NCBI RefSeq assembly: GCF_900108335.1 | Contig: NZ_FNVT01000006.1 | Coordinates: 124,001 to 188,000 of the forward strand | DNA: 64,000 nt | Reading direction: 5' to 3' | Source: Nonomuraea solani | GTDB lineage: Bacteria; Actinomycetota; Actinomycetes; Streptosporangiales; Streptosporangiaceae | Part shown: piece by piece, positions 45,223-52,687 of the stretch | Layout: each line of letters opens with the position of its first letter | Numbering within the stretch: the first letter of the stretch is position 1 | The notes under the pieces: generated by a model | The model's database searches: none | Seen by the model: only the letters and a program-made list of their open reading frames with translations | What the model was told of the DNA's origin: nothing | Program-made: the position numbers and the translations under genes

Positions 45223-46115
45223 CGGACCTCCTTCCGCATGCCGCGGAGCTGCACGACGTAGGCGACGATCATCGTGATCACGCCCATGACGATGGCGACG
45301 GTCGCGGAGTAGTTGTACTGCTGGCCGGAGAAGGACAGCTCGTAGGCGTAGTAGTTGGGCGTGAAGTAGGTGGTGATCGCGTTCGGCGCCAGGTCCTTGA
45401 GGATGGCGGGCTCGGTGAAGAGCTGGAAGCTGCCGATGATCGAGAAGATCGTGGCGATCAGCAGCGCGCCGCGCAGCGCCGGCAGCTTGATCGCGAAGAC
45501 GATCCTGACCTGGCTCGCGCCGTCGATCTCGGCGGCCTCATAGAGGGACGGGTTGACCACGCGCAGGGCCGAATACAGGATCAGCATGTTGTAGCCGACG
45601 AACTCCCAGGTCACGATGTTGCCCAGGGAGGCCAGGATCAGGTCGGCCGAGAGCGGGTCGGGCAGCGACAGGCCGAGCGAGTCGTTGAGGTTGCCGATGA
45701 GGCCGAACTGGGAGCCGTACATGAAGCCCCACATCAGCGTGGCGACCACGGCGGGCACCGCGTACGGCAGGAACACCGCGATGCGGAAGAAGCTCGTCCC
45801 GTAGAGCCGGCCGCTGTCGATCGCCAGCGCCACCAGCAGCGCCAGGAACAGCATGATCGGCACCTGCACGACCAGGAAGAGCGCCACGTTGCCGAAGGCG
45901 GACCAGAACTGCGGGTCGGCCAGCGCCTTCAGGTAGTTGTCCGCGCCGACGAAGGCGGTCCCGCCGATCAACTGGGTGCGGAACAGGCTCAGATAGATCG
46001 AGTACGCGATCGGCGCCAGGAACACGAGCGCGAACACCGCCATGAACGGCCCGACGAACCGCCATCCCGTCCACGACCGCCGCCTTCGGGGCACCGTCTG
46101 CGGTGTTGCGACCAC
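45219..46115 (-). CDS. carbohydrate ABC transporter permease (MalF-like)
   Basis: A 298-residue permease and first gene of the sugar importer operon. Hydrophobic segments begin FVGPFMAVFALVFLAPIAYSIYLSLF. The EAA loop reads EAAEIDGASQVRIVFAIKLPALRG. The start is uncertain: GTG 46115 has GGAGG 9 nt upstream, while GTG 46121 is too close and ATG 46136 lies inside the operator. A LacI-type operator (46135-46150) immediately precedes the SD sequence, so repression would act at the very start of the transcript. Confidence 0.9.
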   Translation of the reverse strand: MVATPQTVPRRRRSWTGWRFVGPFMAVFALVFLAPIAYSIYLSLFRTQLIGGTAFVGADNYLKALADPQFWSAFGNVALFLVVQVPIMLFLALLVALAIDSGRLYGTSFFRIAVFLPYAVPAVVATLMWGFMYGSQFGLIGNLNDSLGLSLPDPLSADLILASLGNIVTWEFVGYNMLILYSALRVVNPSLYEAAEIDGASQVRIVFAIKLPALRGALLIATIFSIIGSFQLFTEPAILKDLAPNAITTYFTPNYYAYELSFSGQQYNYSATVAIVMGVITMIVAYVVQLRGMRKEVR

Positions 46116-46134
46116 CGTCACTTTCCTCCCTCTC

Positions 46135-46150
46135 ATGTTTACGTGAACAT
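46135..46150. promoter_or_regulatory. galactan regulator operator, upstream of the ABC operon
   Basis: ATGTTTACGTGAACAT differs at one base from the perfect palindrome before GH42. It lies 20 bp before the permease start and faces the LacI gene across the divergent promoter region. Confidence 0.85.
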
Positions 46151-46211
46151 TTTGCCCCGGAGATCGTCCGCGCCATCGCTGGCCAGGGTTGCCGGAGATG
46201 ATCCCAGAGTT

Positions 46212-46227
46212 ATGTTTACGTAAACTT
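46212..46227. promoter_or_regulatory. galactan regulator operator, upstream of its lacI gene
   Basis: ATGTTTACGTAAACTT matches the GH42 operator at 15 of 16 bases. It lies 79 bp before the LacI start and 77 bp centre-to-centre from the 46135 site, which would allow autoregulation and looping. Confidence 0.82.
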
Positions 46228-46305
46228 CCGTGCGGTATCGTGGCACCGGCCACCCGGGGCGTCAAGGTTTCCCCCGACGTCAACGGCCGTTCGAAAGAGG
46301 GCACA

Positions 46306-47364
46306 GTGGAAGCGATGAGCGCGCAACGCGGCGGGTCGGGCGTTCCCGGCGGGCGCCGGAAGCAGCGCGTGTCCATGGCCGACGTCGCCAAGCTGGCGGG
46401 CGTGTCGTCGCAGACGGTCTCCCGGGTCTCCAACGGCCATCCCGGCGTCATCGAGTCGACCCGCGAGCAGGTGCTGGCGGCCATGCGCGAGCTGGGCTAC
46501 CGGCCCAACAGCGCCGCCCGCGCGCTGCGCTACGGCCGGTTCAACACGATCGGCGTCATCCTGTTCAGCCTGGCCTCGACCGGCAACAGCCGCACGGTCG
46601 AGGCGATCGCCACCCACGCCGCCGCCGAGGGCTACGCCATCACGCTGATCCCCATCGACGTGCCGACCCAGGACAACGTGCTGGGCGCGTTCACCCGGAT
46701 GGGCGAGCTGGCCGTCGACGCGGTGATCGTCATCATCGAGATCCACCTGCTCGACGCGGGCACGGTCACCCTGCCGCCCGGCGTGCACGTCGTGGTCGTC
46801 GACTCCGACGCGGGCGACCGCTACAGCGTCGTCGACACCGACCAGGCCGACGGCGCCCGGCGCGCCGTGCACCACCTGCTCGACCTGGGGCACCGGACGG
46901 TCTGGCACGTGACGGGGCCGCGCGCGTCGTTCGCGAGCCAGCGCCGCGCCGACGCCTGGCGGGCCACGCTCGAAGCGGCCGGGCGGCCGGTGCCGGAGCC
47001 GCTGCACGGCGACTGGTCGGCCGAGTCCGGCTACGCCGCCGGCCTCGCCCTCGCCGGCGAGCCCGGCTGCACGGCGGTGTTCGCCGCCAATGACCAGATG
47101 GCGCTCGGGCTGCTGCGCGCCTTCCACGAGCGCGGCCGGCCCGCTCCCCACGGCATCAGCGTGGTCGGCTTCGACGACATCCCCGACGCCGCCTTCTTCG
47201 TCCCGCCGCTGACCACCGTCCACCAGGACTTCGCGGAGGTGGGCCGCAGGTGCGTGCGGCGGGTGCTGCTCCAGATCCGGGAGAACCAGGCGTCGGCGCC
47301 GGGCACCGACCTGGTGCCGACGCGCCTGGTGGTCCGGAGCAGCACCGCCGCCCCTATGAGCTGA
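46306..47364 (+). CDS. LacI family regulator of the galactan locus
   Basis: A 352-residue repressor. The HTH lies at about residues 22-50 (VSMADVAKLAGVSSQTVSRVSNGHPGV) and the hinge helix at RPNSAARALRYGR. The sugar-binding domain carries IGVILFSLASTGNSRTVEAIATHAA, FAANDQMALGLLRAFHERG and ISVVGFDDIPDAAFFVPPLTTVHQD. The GTG start 46306 is supported by AAGAGG 5 nt upstream; ATG 46315 is an alternative. It diverges from the ABC operon. Three matching palindromes (39420, 46135 and 46212) define its regulon: GH42, transporter plus GH5, and itself. Confidence 0.93.
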   Translation: MEAMSAQRGGSGVPGGRRKQRVSMADVAKLAGVSSQTVSRVSNGHPGVIESTREQVLAAMRELGYRPNSAARALRYGRFNTIGVILFSLASTGNSRTVEAIATHAAAEGYAITLIPIDVPTQDNVLGAFTRMGELAVDAVIVIIEIHLLDAGTVTLPPGVHVVVVDSDAGDRYSVVDTDQADGARRAVHHLLDLGHRTVWHVTGPRASFASQRRADAWRATLEAAGRPVPEPLHGDWSAESGYAAGLALAGEPGCTAVFAANDQMALGLLRAFHERGRPAPHGISVVGFDDIPDAAFFVPPLTTVHQDFAEVGRRCVRRVLLQIRENQASAPGTDLVPTRLVVRSSTAAPMS

Positions 47365-48315
47365 TCAGCGGCAGAACGGCGCCATGCCGAGCACCGACTT
47401 CACCCCGCCCGTCAGGTGCCGCAGGAAGTTCTGGTCGCCCTCGATCGGCTCGTCGGTCCAGGTCTTGACGTCATGGCCGAGGGTGGTGAGCCACGCCTTG
47501 CCGCCGTCGTAGTAGTGACACCAGCTCACCGGGTGCTCGTCGCCGTGCCCCGGATGGCCCAGACTGCCGCGCACACCGCGCGCCAGTGAGCTCTCGTCCA
47601 CCTTGGCCAGCACCTTGACGCGGGTGGGGTAGGGGACGAGGTTGTACCACTCGTCGGTGAACGCCCAGCGCTGCGGCAGCCCCTGGGTCGAGGCGTCGCG
47701 CCGGCTCGTGGTGACGACCGTGCCGGGCTGGTTGGGGCCGTGGTCGTAGAAGTTGGCGTTGCCGAGCAGGCCCTCGTACCAGGGCCAGTTGTACTCGGTG
47801 CCGAACGCGTTGTGCACGCCGATGAAGCCGCCGCCGGCGCGCACGTACTGCCGTAACGCCGTCTGCGCGGAATCGTCGAGCGTGTCGCGGGTGGTGCTGA
47901 GGAACATCACCGCGTTGTACGACAGCAGCCGCCCCGCCGAGTTGAGCTGGGTGACGTCTTCGGTGTAGTCGACCGCGAACCCGTTCTCCTGGCCCAGCTT
48001 GAGCACGGCCTTGACGGCCACGTTGTCGTCGTTGAGCGGCGGGTTGAGCCCGGGGCCGAGCGGGGTGCCGAGGTGGGCGTGCCGGGGGCCGCCCGTGCGG
48101 CTGTAGACGAGCAGGCGGTAGCCGTCGGCGGGGTCGAAGTTGCCCCAGTCGTGGTAGCAGCGGGCGTCGGTGCCCCGGCAGACGCCGTAGTCGGGGTCGC
48201 CCAGGTTCTGCGCGCCCGTGCCGTGCGAGACGGCGGAGCTCGGAGCGGTGGCGGTGAACAGGAGTGCGGCCGCGCCGGCGGCCGCGAGGGAGAGGGGTGA
48301 ACGTCCGATGGCCAT
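47365..48315 (-). CDS. secreted ThuA domain-containing protein
   Basis: A 316-residue exported protein. A signal peptide (about residues 1-28) precedes a ThuA-like class I glutamine-amidotransferase fold: RLLVYSRTGGPRHAHLGTPLG, GFAVDYTEDVTQLNSAGRLLSYNAVMFLSTT, LRQYVRAGGGFIGVHNAFGTEYNWPWYEGLLG, WAFTDEWYNLV and SWCHYYDGGKAWLTTLGHD. ThuA proteins are linked to sugar or trehalose metabolism but their biochemical role is unproven. Cysteines near both ends may form disulfides. It ends on the base after the LacI stop, convergent. The start ATG 48315 follows GAGG. Confidence 0.88.
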   Translation of the reverse strand: MAIGRSPLSLAAAGAAALLFTATAPSSAVSHGTGAQNLGDPDYGVCRGTDARCYHDWGNFDPADGYRLLVYSRTGGPRHAHLGTPLGPGLNPPLNDDNVAVKAVLKLGQENGFAVDYTEDVTQLNSAGRLLSYNAVMFLSTTRDTLDDSAQTALRQYVRAGGGFIGVHNAFGTEYNWPWYEGLLGNANFYDHGPNQPGTVVTTSRRDASTQGLPQRWAFTDEWYNLVPYPTRVKVLAKVDESSLARGVRGSLGHPGHGDEHPVSWCHYYDGGKAWLTTLGHDVKTWTDEPIEGDQNFLRHLTGGVKSVLGMAPFCR

Positions 48316-48328
48316 GAGCACCTCACGT

Positions 48329-49084
48329 CTACTCGGGTGGGGGGTTCCTGAGATCGGTCGGCAGGATCGACGGTGGGATGGGGCCTTTGTTGCGGCGCCC
48401 CTGCCCGGACTCCTCCCAGGCGTGGGCGAGGATGCCGACGCTGCGGCTCAGCACGAACAGCCCCCTGGCGAGGGGCGCCGGAAAGCCCAGCTCGGCGTAG
48501 ACGACGGCGGTCGCGCCGTCGATGTTCATCGGCACCGGCGCGATCAGCTCCTCGACCTCAAGGGCCGCGCGCAGGTGGTCGCCGGCGACGACCCCCTCGG
48601 CCACGGCGGCTGCTACGAGGGCGAGCAGAGGGTCTCGACGGGGGTCTCGGGTGTGGAATCGGTGCCCGAACCCGGGCAGATATTTGTCGCGGGCACGCCA
48701 GTCTCTCACCGTGGCGGCCGCGTCGCCACCGGCCACGACGTCCTGGAGCAGCTCGACGCACTGCTCGCCGGCGCCGCCGTGCACGTCGCCGAGCAGGTTG
48801 ACGCCCGTGGCGACGGCGTTGTTGAGGCCGACGCCGCAGGTGATCGCCATCCGGGCGACGGCGATCGACGGCGCGTGCGGGCCGTGGTCCACCCCGGCGA
48901 CCAGCGCCGCCGCCAGCAGCGCGGCCTGCCGCTCGTCCGGGAGGTCGCCGCGCAGCATGAGCCAGATGGTCTCGGTGAACCCGGCCCGGCCGATCAGCTC
49001 CTGCACCGGCCGGCCGCGCAGCTCGATGACGTCGGGCTCGATCCGGGAGACCGCCGTCCCCCACCAGTCGGCGACACTGCTCAT
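48329..49084 (-). CDS. citryl-CoA lyase-like protein (truncated citrate synthase fold)
   Basis: A 251-residue protein equal to the C-terminal catalytic part of citrate synthase. All three catalytic residues are kept: His102 in VHGGAGE, His141 in LPGFGHRFH and Asp189 in PMNIDGATAV. Full synthases are about 370-430 residues; short forms like this act as citryl-CoA lyases, cleaving a 3-hydroxy-3-carboxyacyl-CoA to acetyl-CoA plus a keto acid. It overlaps the upstream family III CoA-transferase gene by 4 bp (ATGA). The two together could activate and cleave a citrate- or citramalate-like acid. The substrate is inferred from chemistry only. Confidence 0.85.
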   Translation of the reverse strand: MSSVADWWGTAVSRIEPDVIELRGRPVQELIGRAGFTETIWLMLRGDLPDERQAALLAAALVAGVDHGPHAPSIAVARMAITCGVGLNNAVATGVNLLGDVHGGAGEQCVELLQDVVAGGDAAATVRDWRARDKYLPGFGHRFHTRDPRRDPLLALVAAAVAEGVVAGDHLRAALEVEELIAPVPMNIDGATAVVYAELGFPAPLARGLFVLSRSVGILAHAWEESGQGRRNKGPIPPSILPTDLRNPPPE

Positions 49085-50241
49085 GACGCCACCCCGAACT
49101 CCGCGTTGTGCTGCCCGAGCAGCGGCGCGGGACCACGCGGCCGCAAGGGCACGCCGTCGATGAGCACCCCGTTGCCGGCCGCGGTCACCCGGCGGCCGTC
49201 GCCGCCCAAGGGGAACGGCAGCTCGGTCAGGAAACCGCGCTCGCGCACCTGGTCCAGGGCCAGCGCCTGCGCCACCGTGAGGACCCGGGCGGCCGGAACG
49301 CCCTCGGCGGACAGGATCGCCTCCCACTCCAGCGCGGTCTTGGCGCGCAGCGCCTGGTTGAGCTCCTCGTTGAGCGCCCGCCGGTGCTCCTTGCGGGCCT
49401 CCCGCCCGGCGAACCTGGGGTCGGCCGGCAGGTCGGGCCGCCCGACCAGGCGGCACAGCGTCTCGAACTGGGCCTGCTGGTTGGCGGCGATGTTCAGCGG
49501 CCCGTCGGCGGTCTCGAAGGTGCCGGACGGCGCCGCGGTGGCGTTCTGGTCCCCCATCGGCTCCGGCTCCACGCCGCTGACCAGGTAGTTCGACACCGTC
49601 CACCCCATGGCGGACAGCGACGCCTCCAGCATCGACAGGTCGAGGAAGCACCCGGCGCCGGTGCGTTCGCGCCCGGCCAGGGCGGCGGAGATCGCCATGG
49701 CGGCCATCAGCCCGCCGATGGTGTCGCAGATGGGAAAGCCGACCCGCAGCGGCGCCGTGTCCGGGGTGCCGGTGACGCTCATCATGCCGGACAGCCCCTG
49801 GACGATCTGGTCGTAGGCGGGCGCCTCGCTCATGGGACCGCTCTGGCCGAACCCGGAGATCGCGCAGTAGACCAGCCCGGGGTTGAGCTCGCGCAGCCGC
49901 TCCCAGCCGTAGCCGAGCCTGGCCAGCACCCCCGCCCTGAAGTTCTCCAGCAGCACGTCGGCGCCGGCCACCATGGACTCGAACACCTGCCGCCCGGCCG
50001 GGCTCTTCAGGTCGAGCTCGACGGACTTCTTGCCCGCGTTCTGGGCCAGGAACGAGGCGCCCACGAGGTCGCGGTTGAGCGCGGGATCCGGGCCGAGGCG
50101 GCGGGCGAGGTCTCCGGCGCCGGGCAGCTCGACCTTGACCACCTCCGCCCCGAACAACATCAGCTGGTAGCCGCAGTAAGGTCCGGCCAGCACGTTGGTC
50201 AGATCGACGACCTTGAGTCCGGCCAGTGGCAACTGCTGCAT
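49081..50241 (-). CDS. CaiB/BaiF family III CoA-transferase
   Basis: A 386-residue CoA-transferase moving CoA between carboxylic acids through an aspartyl intermediate. The N-terminal LAGLKVVDLTNVLAGPYCGYQLMLFGAEVVKVE and KKSVELDLKSPAGRQVF are family signatures. The catalytic Asp144 is in APAYDQIVQG. RVGFPICDTIGGLMAAMAISAAL and GQHNAEFG complete the fold. It is first of a two-gene operon with the citrate-synthase-fold lyase, 15 bp downstream of the IclR gene on the same strand, so it may be read with it. Donor and acceptor acids are unknown. Confidence 0.92.
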   Translation of the reverse strand: MQQLPLAGLKVVDLTNVLAGPYCGYQLMLFGAEVVKVELPGAGDLARRLGPDPALNRDLVGASFLAQNAGKKSVELDLKSPAGRQVFESMVAGADVLLENFRAGVLARLGYGWERLRELNPGLVYCAISGFGQSGPMSEAPAYDQIVQGLSGMMSVTGTPDTAPLRVGFPICDTIGGLMAAMAISAALAGRERTGAGCFLDLSMLEASLSAMGWTVSNYLVSGVEPEPMGDQNATAAPSGTFETADGPLNIAANQQAQFETLCRLVGRPDLPADPRFAGREARKEHRRALNEELNQALRAKTALEWEAILSAEGVPAARVLTVAQALALDQVRERGFLTELPFPLGGDGRRVTAAGNGVLIDGVPLRPRGPAPLLGQHNAEFGVAS

Positions 50242-50256
50242 GCACGCTCCATAGGG

Positions 50257-51033
50257 TCAGGTCAGAGGATGGTCGAACCCGCGCTCCGACATACGCTTGG
50301 CCACGTCCCGCAGGTCCGCGGCGAACTCCGCCACCCGGTCGGCGCCGAAGCGCACGGTCGGGCCGCTCAGCGAGAGCGCCGCCACGGTCGCCTGCGACCC
50401 GCCCAGGACCGGCACGGCGACCGCGGACAGGCCCGGCTCGCGCTCGCCGTGGCTGGCCGCGTAGCCGTCGCGGGCCGCCTGGTCGGCCCACTCCCGCAAC
50501 GTCGCCACGTGCCCCTCGCCGTGCGGCGAGGAGCGGGCGATCCGGGTGAGGAGCTTGGCCGGCGCGTCCCTGAGCAAGATCTTGGACGACGCGCCCGCCC
50601 ACAGCGGCAGCTCGTCGCCCACCCGCACGACGTGGCGCAGCGGTTGCGGGCTCTCCTGCTGGGCGATGCACACGCGGTGCACGTCGCGCAGCACGTAGAG
50701 GTTGACGGTCTCCCGGTGCCGCGCGCCCAGCTCGCGCATGAGCGCGACCGTCTCCGGAGGCAGCTCCCAGGCGTGGCGGGCGAGGTGGGCCCACCGCCAC
50801 AGCGCCGGCCCGGCCGCGTAGCCCTTCGGCGTGGCCCACAGCAGCCCCATGTGCTCAAGGGTCTGCAGCAGCCGCAGCGCCGTCGTCTTGGCCAGGCCCG
50901 TCTCGTCCACGACCTCGCGGATCGTCAGCGTCCGCCGGTCCTCGGTGAGCAGGGACAGGATGTCGAACGCCCGCTGGACGCTGCGCACACCGCCGCTCTC
51001 CCCGAGGCCCGCCGGGTTGTTCGTCGAAGACAC
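50257..51033 (-). CDS. IclR family transcriptional regulator
   Basis: A 258-residue regulator. The winged HTH lies at about residues 16-75 (VRSVQRAFDILSLL, LTIREVVDETGLAKTTALRLLQTLEHMGLL). The C-terminal IclR effector domain contains GDELPLWAGASSKILLRDAP, GYAASHGEREPGLSAVAVPVLGG and VRFGADRVAEFAADLRDVAKRM. It lies between two catabolic operons. The gap to the divergent aldehyde dehydrogenase holds several GAACCG/CGGTTC repeats that are its probable sites. The start is GTG 51033. The effector is probably a carboxylic acid of the pathway. Confidence 0.92.
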   Translation of the reverse strand: MSSTNNPAGLGESGGVRSVQRAFDILSLLTEDRRTLTIREVVDETGLAKTTALRLLQTLEHMGLLWATPKGYAAGPALWRWAHLARHAWELPPETVALMRELGARHRETVNLYVLRDVHRVCIAQQESPQPLRHVVRVGDELPLWAGASSKILLRDAPAKLLTRIARSSPHGEGHVATLREWADQAARDGYAASHGEREPGLSAVAVPVLGGSQATVAALSLSGPTVRFGADRVAEFAADLRDVAKRMSERGFDHPLT

Positions 51034-51123
51034 AGATCCTCACTCGTCAGTCGAAGGTGAACCTGCCGCTCACCCTCTCATGCGGTCCGTACGCTAACAC
51101 CGAGTCCGCCAAGTGGTCCACAA

Positions 51124-51213
51124 GAACCGCTGTACGGTTCACCCCTCACTCTTGCCAGAACCGTCGTCGCCCTCATACCGTGAGCAAATCCACAGTGCGG
51201 TTCAAGAGAACCG
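51124..51213. promoter_or_regulatory. GAACCG/CGGTTC inverted-repeat array (probable IclR operators)
   Basis: GAACCGCTGTACGGTTC (51124-51140) has perfect 6-bp arms with a 5-bp spacer. CGGTTCAAGAGAACCG (51198-51213) has the same arms in the opposite order with a 4-bp spacer. A single GAACCG lies at 51158-51163, and a near copy (CGGTCC) is at 51083-51088. All lie between the divergent IclR and aldehyde dehydrogenase genes. Confidence 0.75.
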
Positions 51214-51238
51214 TCAAGCGGATTCAATCGGAGATGAC

Positions 51239-52687
51239 ATGGACTCAGTCCACGAAGCCGCATGTCTCGTCGCCGGAGAATGGCTCAGCGAAGGTCCCGG
51301 ATCCGACCGGGTGGGCCCGTACACGCGGCAGGTCGTCAGCCGCGCCCGGCTCGCCCAGCCCGGCGACGTCACCACGGCCCTCGCCTACGCCCGTCAGGGA
51401 GCCAGGGCGGTCGCGCGACTTGCGCCGGCCACCCGCGCGGCGATCCTGGAACGCGCGTCCGCCGCGGTGACCGCGCGGACGGACGAGTTCGCCGGGCTGC
51501 TGGCTCTGGAGCTGGGCAAACCGCTCAAGGACGGGCGCGGCGAGATGCTGCGCGTGGCCGACACGTTCGCCGTCGCCGCCGCCGAGGCCAGGTCGATCGG
51601 CGGCGAGGTGTTACCGGTGGCGGGCTGGGCGCGCGGCGTGGGCAACACCGCGATCACGCAGCGCGCGCCCGCCGGTCCCGTGCTGGCGATCACGCCGTTC
51701 AACGCGCCCGCCAACCTGCTCGCCCACAAGCTGGCCGCCTCCTTCGCGGCCGGCAACACCACGATCGTCAAGCCGCCGCCGCAGGCCCCGGCCGTCTCCA
51801 CCGCGCTGGTCCGGCTCCTTCTCGACGCCGGGATGCCGGCCGAGGCCGTGCAGGTGCTGCACGGCGGCGCCGACGTGGGCGCCCGGCTGTGCGCCGCGCC
51901 GGAGATCGCCGTGGTCAGCTTCACCGGCGGCGTCACCGCCGGGGCCGCCGTCGCGCACGCCGCCGGGCCCAAACGGGTGCTGCTGGAGCTGGGCGGCAAC
52001 GCCGCCACCATCGTGTGCGAGGACGCCGACGTGGCCGAGGCGGCGCGGGTCTGCGCGCGTACCGGCTACAGCAACTCCGGGCAGAGCTGCATCTCCGTGC
52101 AGCGCGTCTACGTGCAGCGGGCCCGCTTCGAGGAGTTCGCCGACGCCCTGACCGCCGAGGTGAAGGCGCTCATCGTGGGCGACCCGCTCGACCCGGCCAC
52201 CGACGTCGGCTCGATGGTGGACGACCAGGCCGCCGAGCGGGTGGTGCGCTGGACCGCCGAGGCCGCGCGGGCCGGTGCCACGGTGACGATCGGCGGCAGC
52301 CGCTCCGGCGCGGTGATGGCGCCGACCGTCGTCGCCGGCCCGCCCGCCGAGGCCAGGGTCGTGCGGGAGGAGGTGTTCGGCGCGCTCGTGGCCGTGCTGC
52401 CCTACGACGGCTTCGACGAGGTCGTCGAGGAGTGCAACCGCAGCTCGTACGGACTGCAGGCCGGGCTGTTCACCCACGACGTACGCCGGATCGTCGCGGC
52501 CTGGCGCGAGCTGGAGGTCGGCGGCCTGGTCGTGAACGGCTCCTCCAACTTCCGCCTCGACCACGTCCCGTTCGGCGGGGTGAAGGACTCCGGCATCGGC
52601 CGCGAATCGCCCCGCTGGATGATCGAGGACTTCACCGTGACCAAGACCCTCCTGCTCAAGGGCCTGACCATCTGGGGAGACCAGTGA
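51239..52687 (+). CDS. aldehyde dehydrogenase family protein
   Basis: A 482-residue NAD(P)-dependent aldehyde dehydrogenase. Asn145 (TPFNAPAN), Lys168 (IVKPPP), the general base Glu240 (LLELGGN) and nucleophile Cys274 (SGQSCISVQRV) are all present. EEVFGALVAVLPYDGFDEVVEECNRSSYGLQAGLFTHD and FGGVKDSGIGRESPRWMIEDFT close the fold. It resembles lactaldehyde/succinate-semialdehyde-type enzymes. The start ATG 51239 has GGAG 5 nt upstream; the frame is open further 5' but that part is the operator array. It overlaps the ThDP-enzyme gene by 4 bp (GTGA), so the two products should be made together. Confidence 0.94.
   Translation: MDSVHEAACLVAGEWLSEGPGSDRVGPYTRQVVSRARLAQPGDVTTALAYARQGARAVARLAPATRAAILERASAAVTARTDEFAGLLALELGKPLKDGRGEMLRVADTFAVAAAEARSIGGEVLPVAGWARGVGNTAITQRAPAGPVLAITPFNAPANLLAHKLAASFAAGNTTIVKPPPQAPAVSTALVRLLLDAGMPAEAVQVLHGGADVGARLCAAPEIAVVSFTGGVTAGAAVAHAAGPKRVLLELGGNAATIVCEDADVAEAARVCARTGYSNSGQSCISVQRVYVQRARFEEFADALTAEVKALIVGDPLDPATDVGSMVDDQAAERVVRWTAEAARAGATVTIGGSRSGAVMAPTVVAGPPAEARVVREEVFGALVAVLPYDGFDEVVEECNRSSYGLQAGLFTHDVRRIVAAWRELEVGGLVVNGSSNFRLDHVPFGGVKDSGIGRESPRWMIEDFTVTKTLLLKGLTIWGDQ

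Noticed and set aside
46136-46484. N-terminal extension of the MalF-like permease in the open frame upstream of 46136
   Set aside because: It would run through the operator and the divergent LacI gene, its translation is unlike any permease, and a good SD sequence supports the GTG at 46115.
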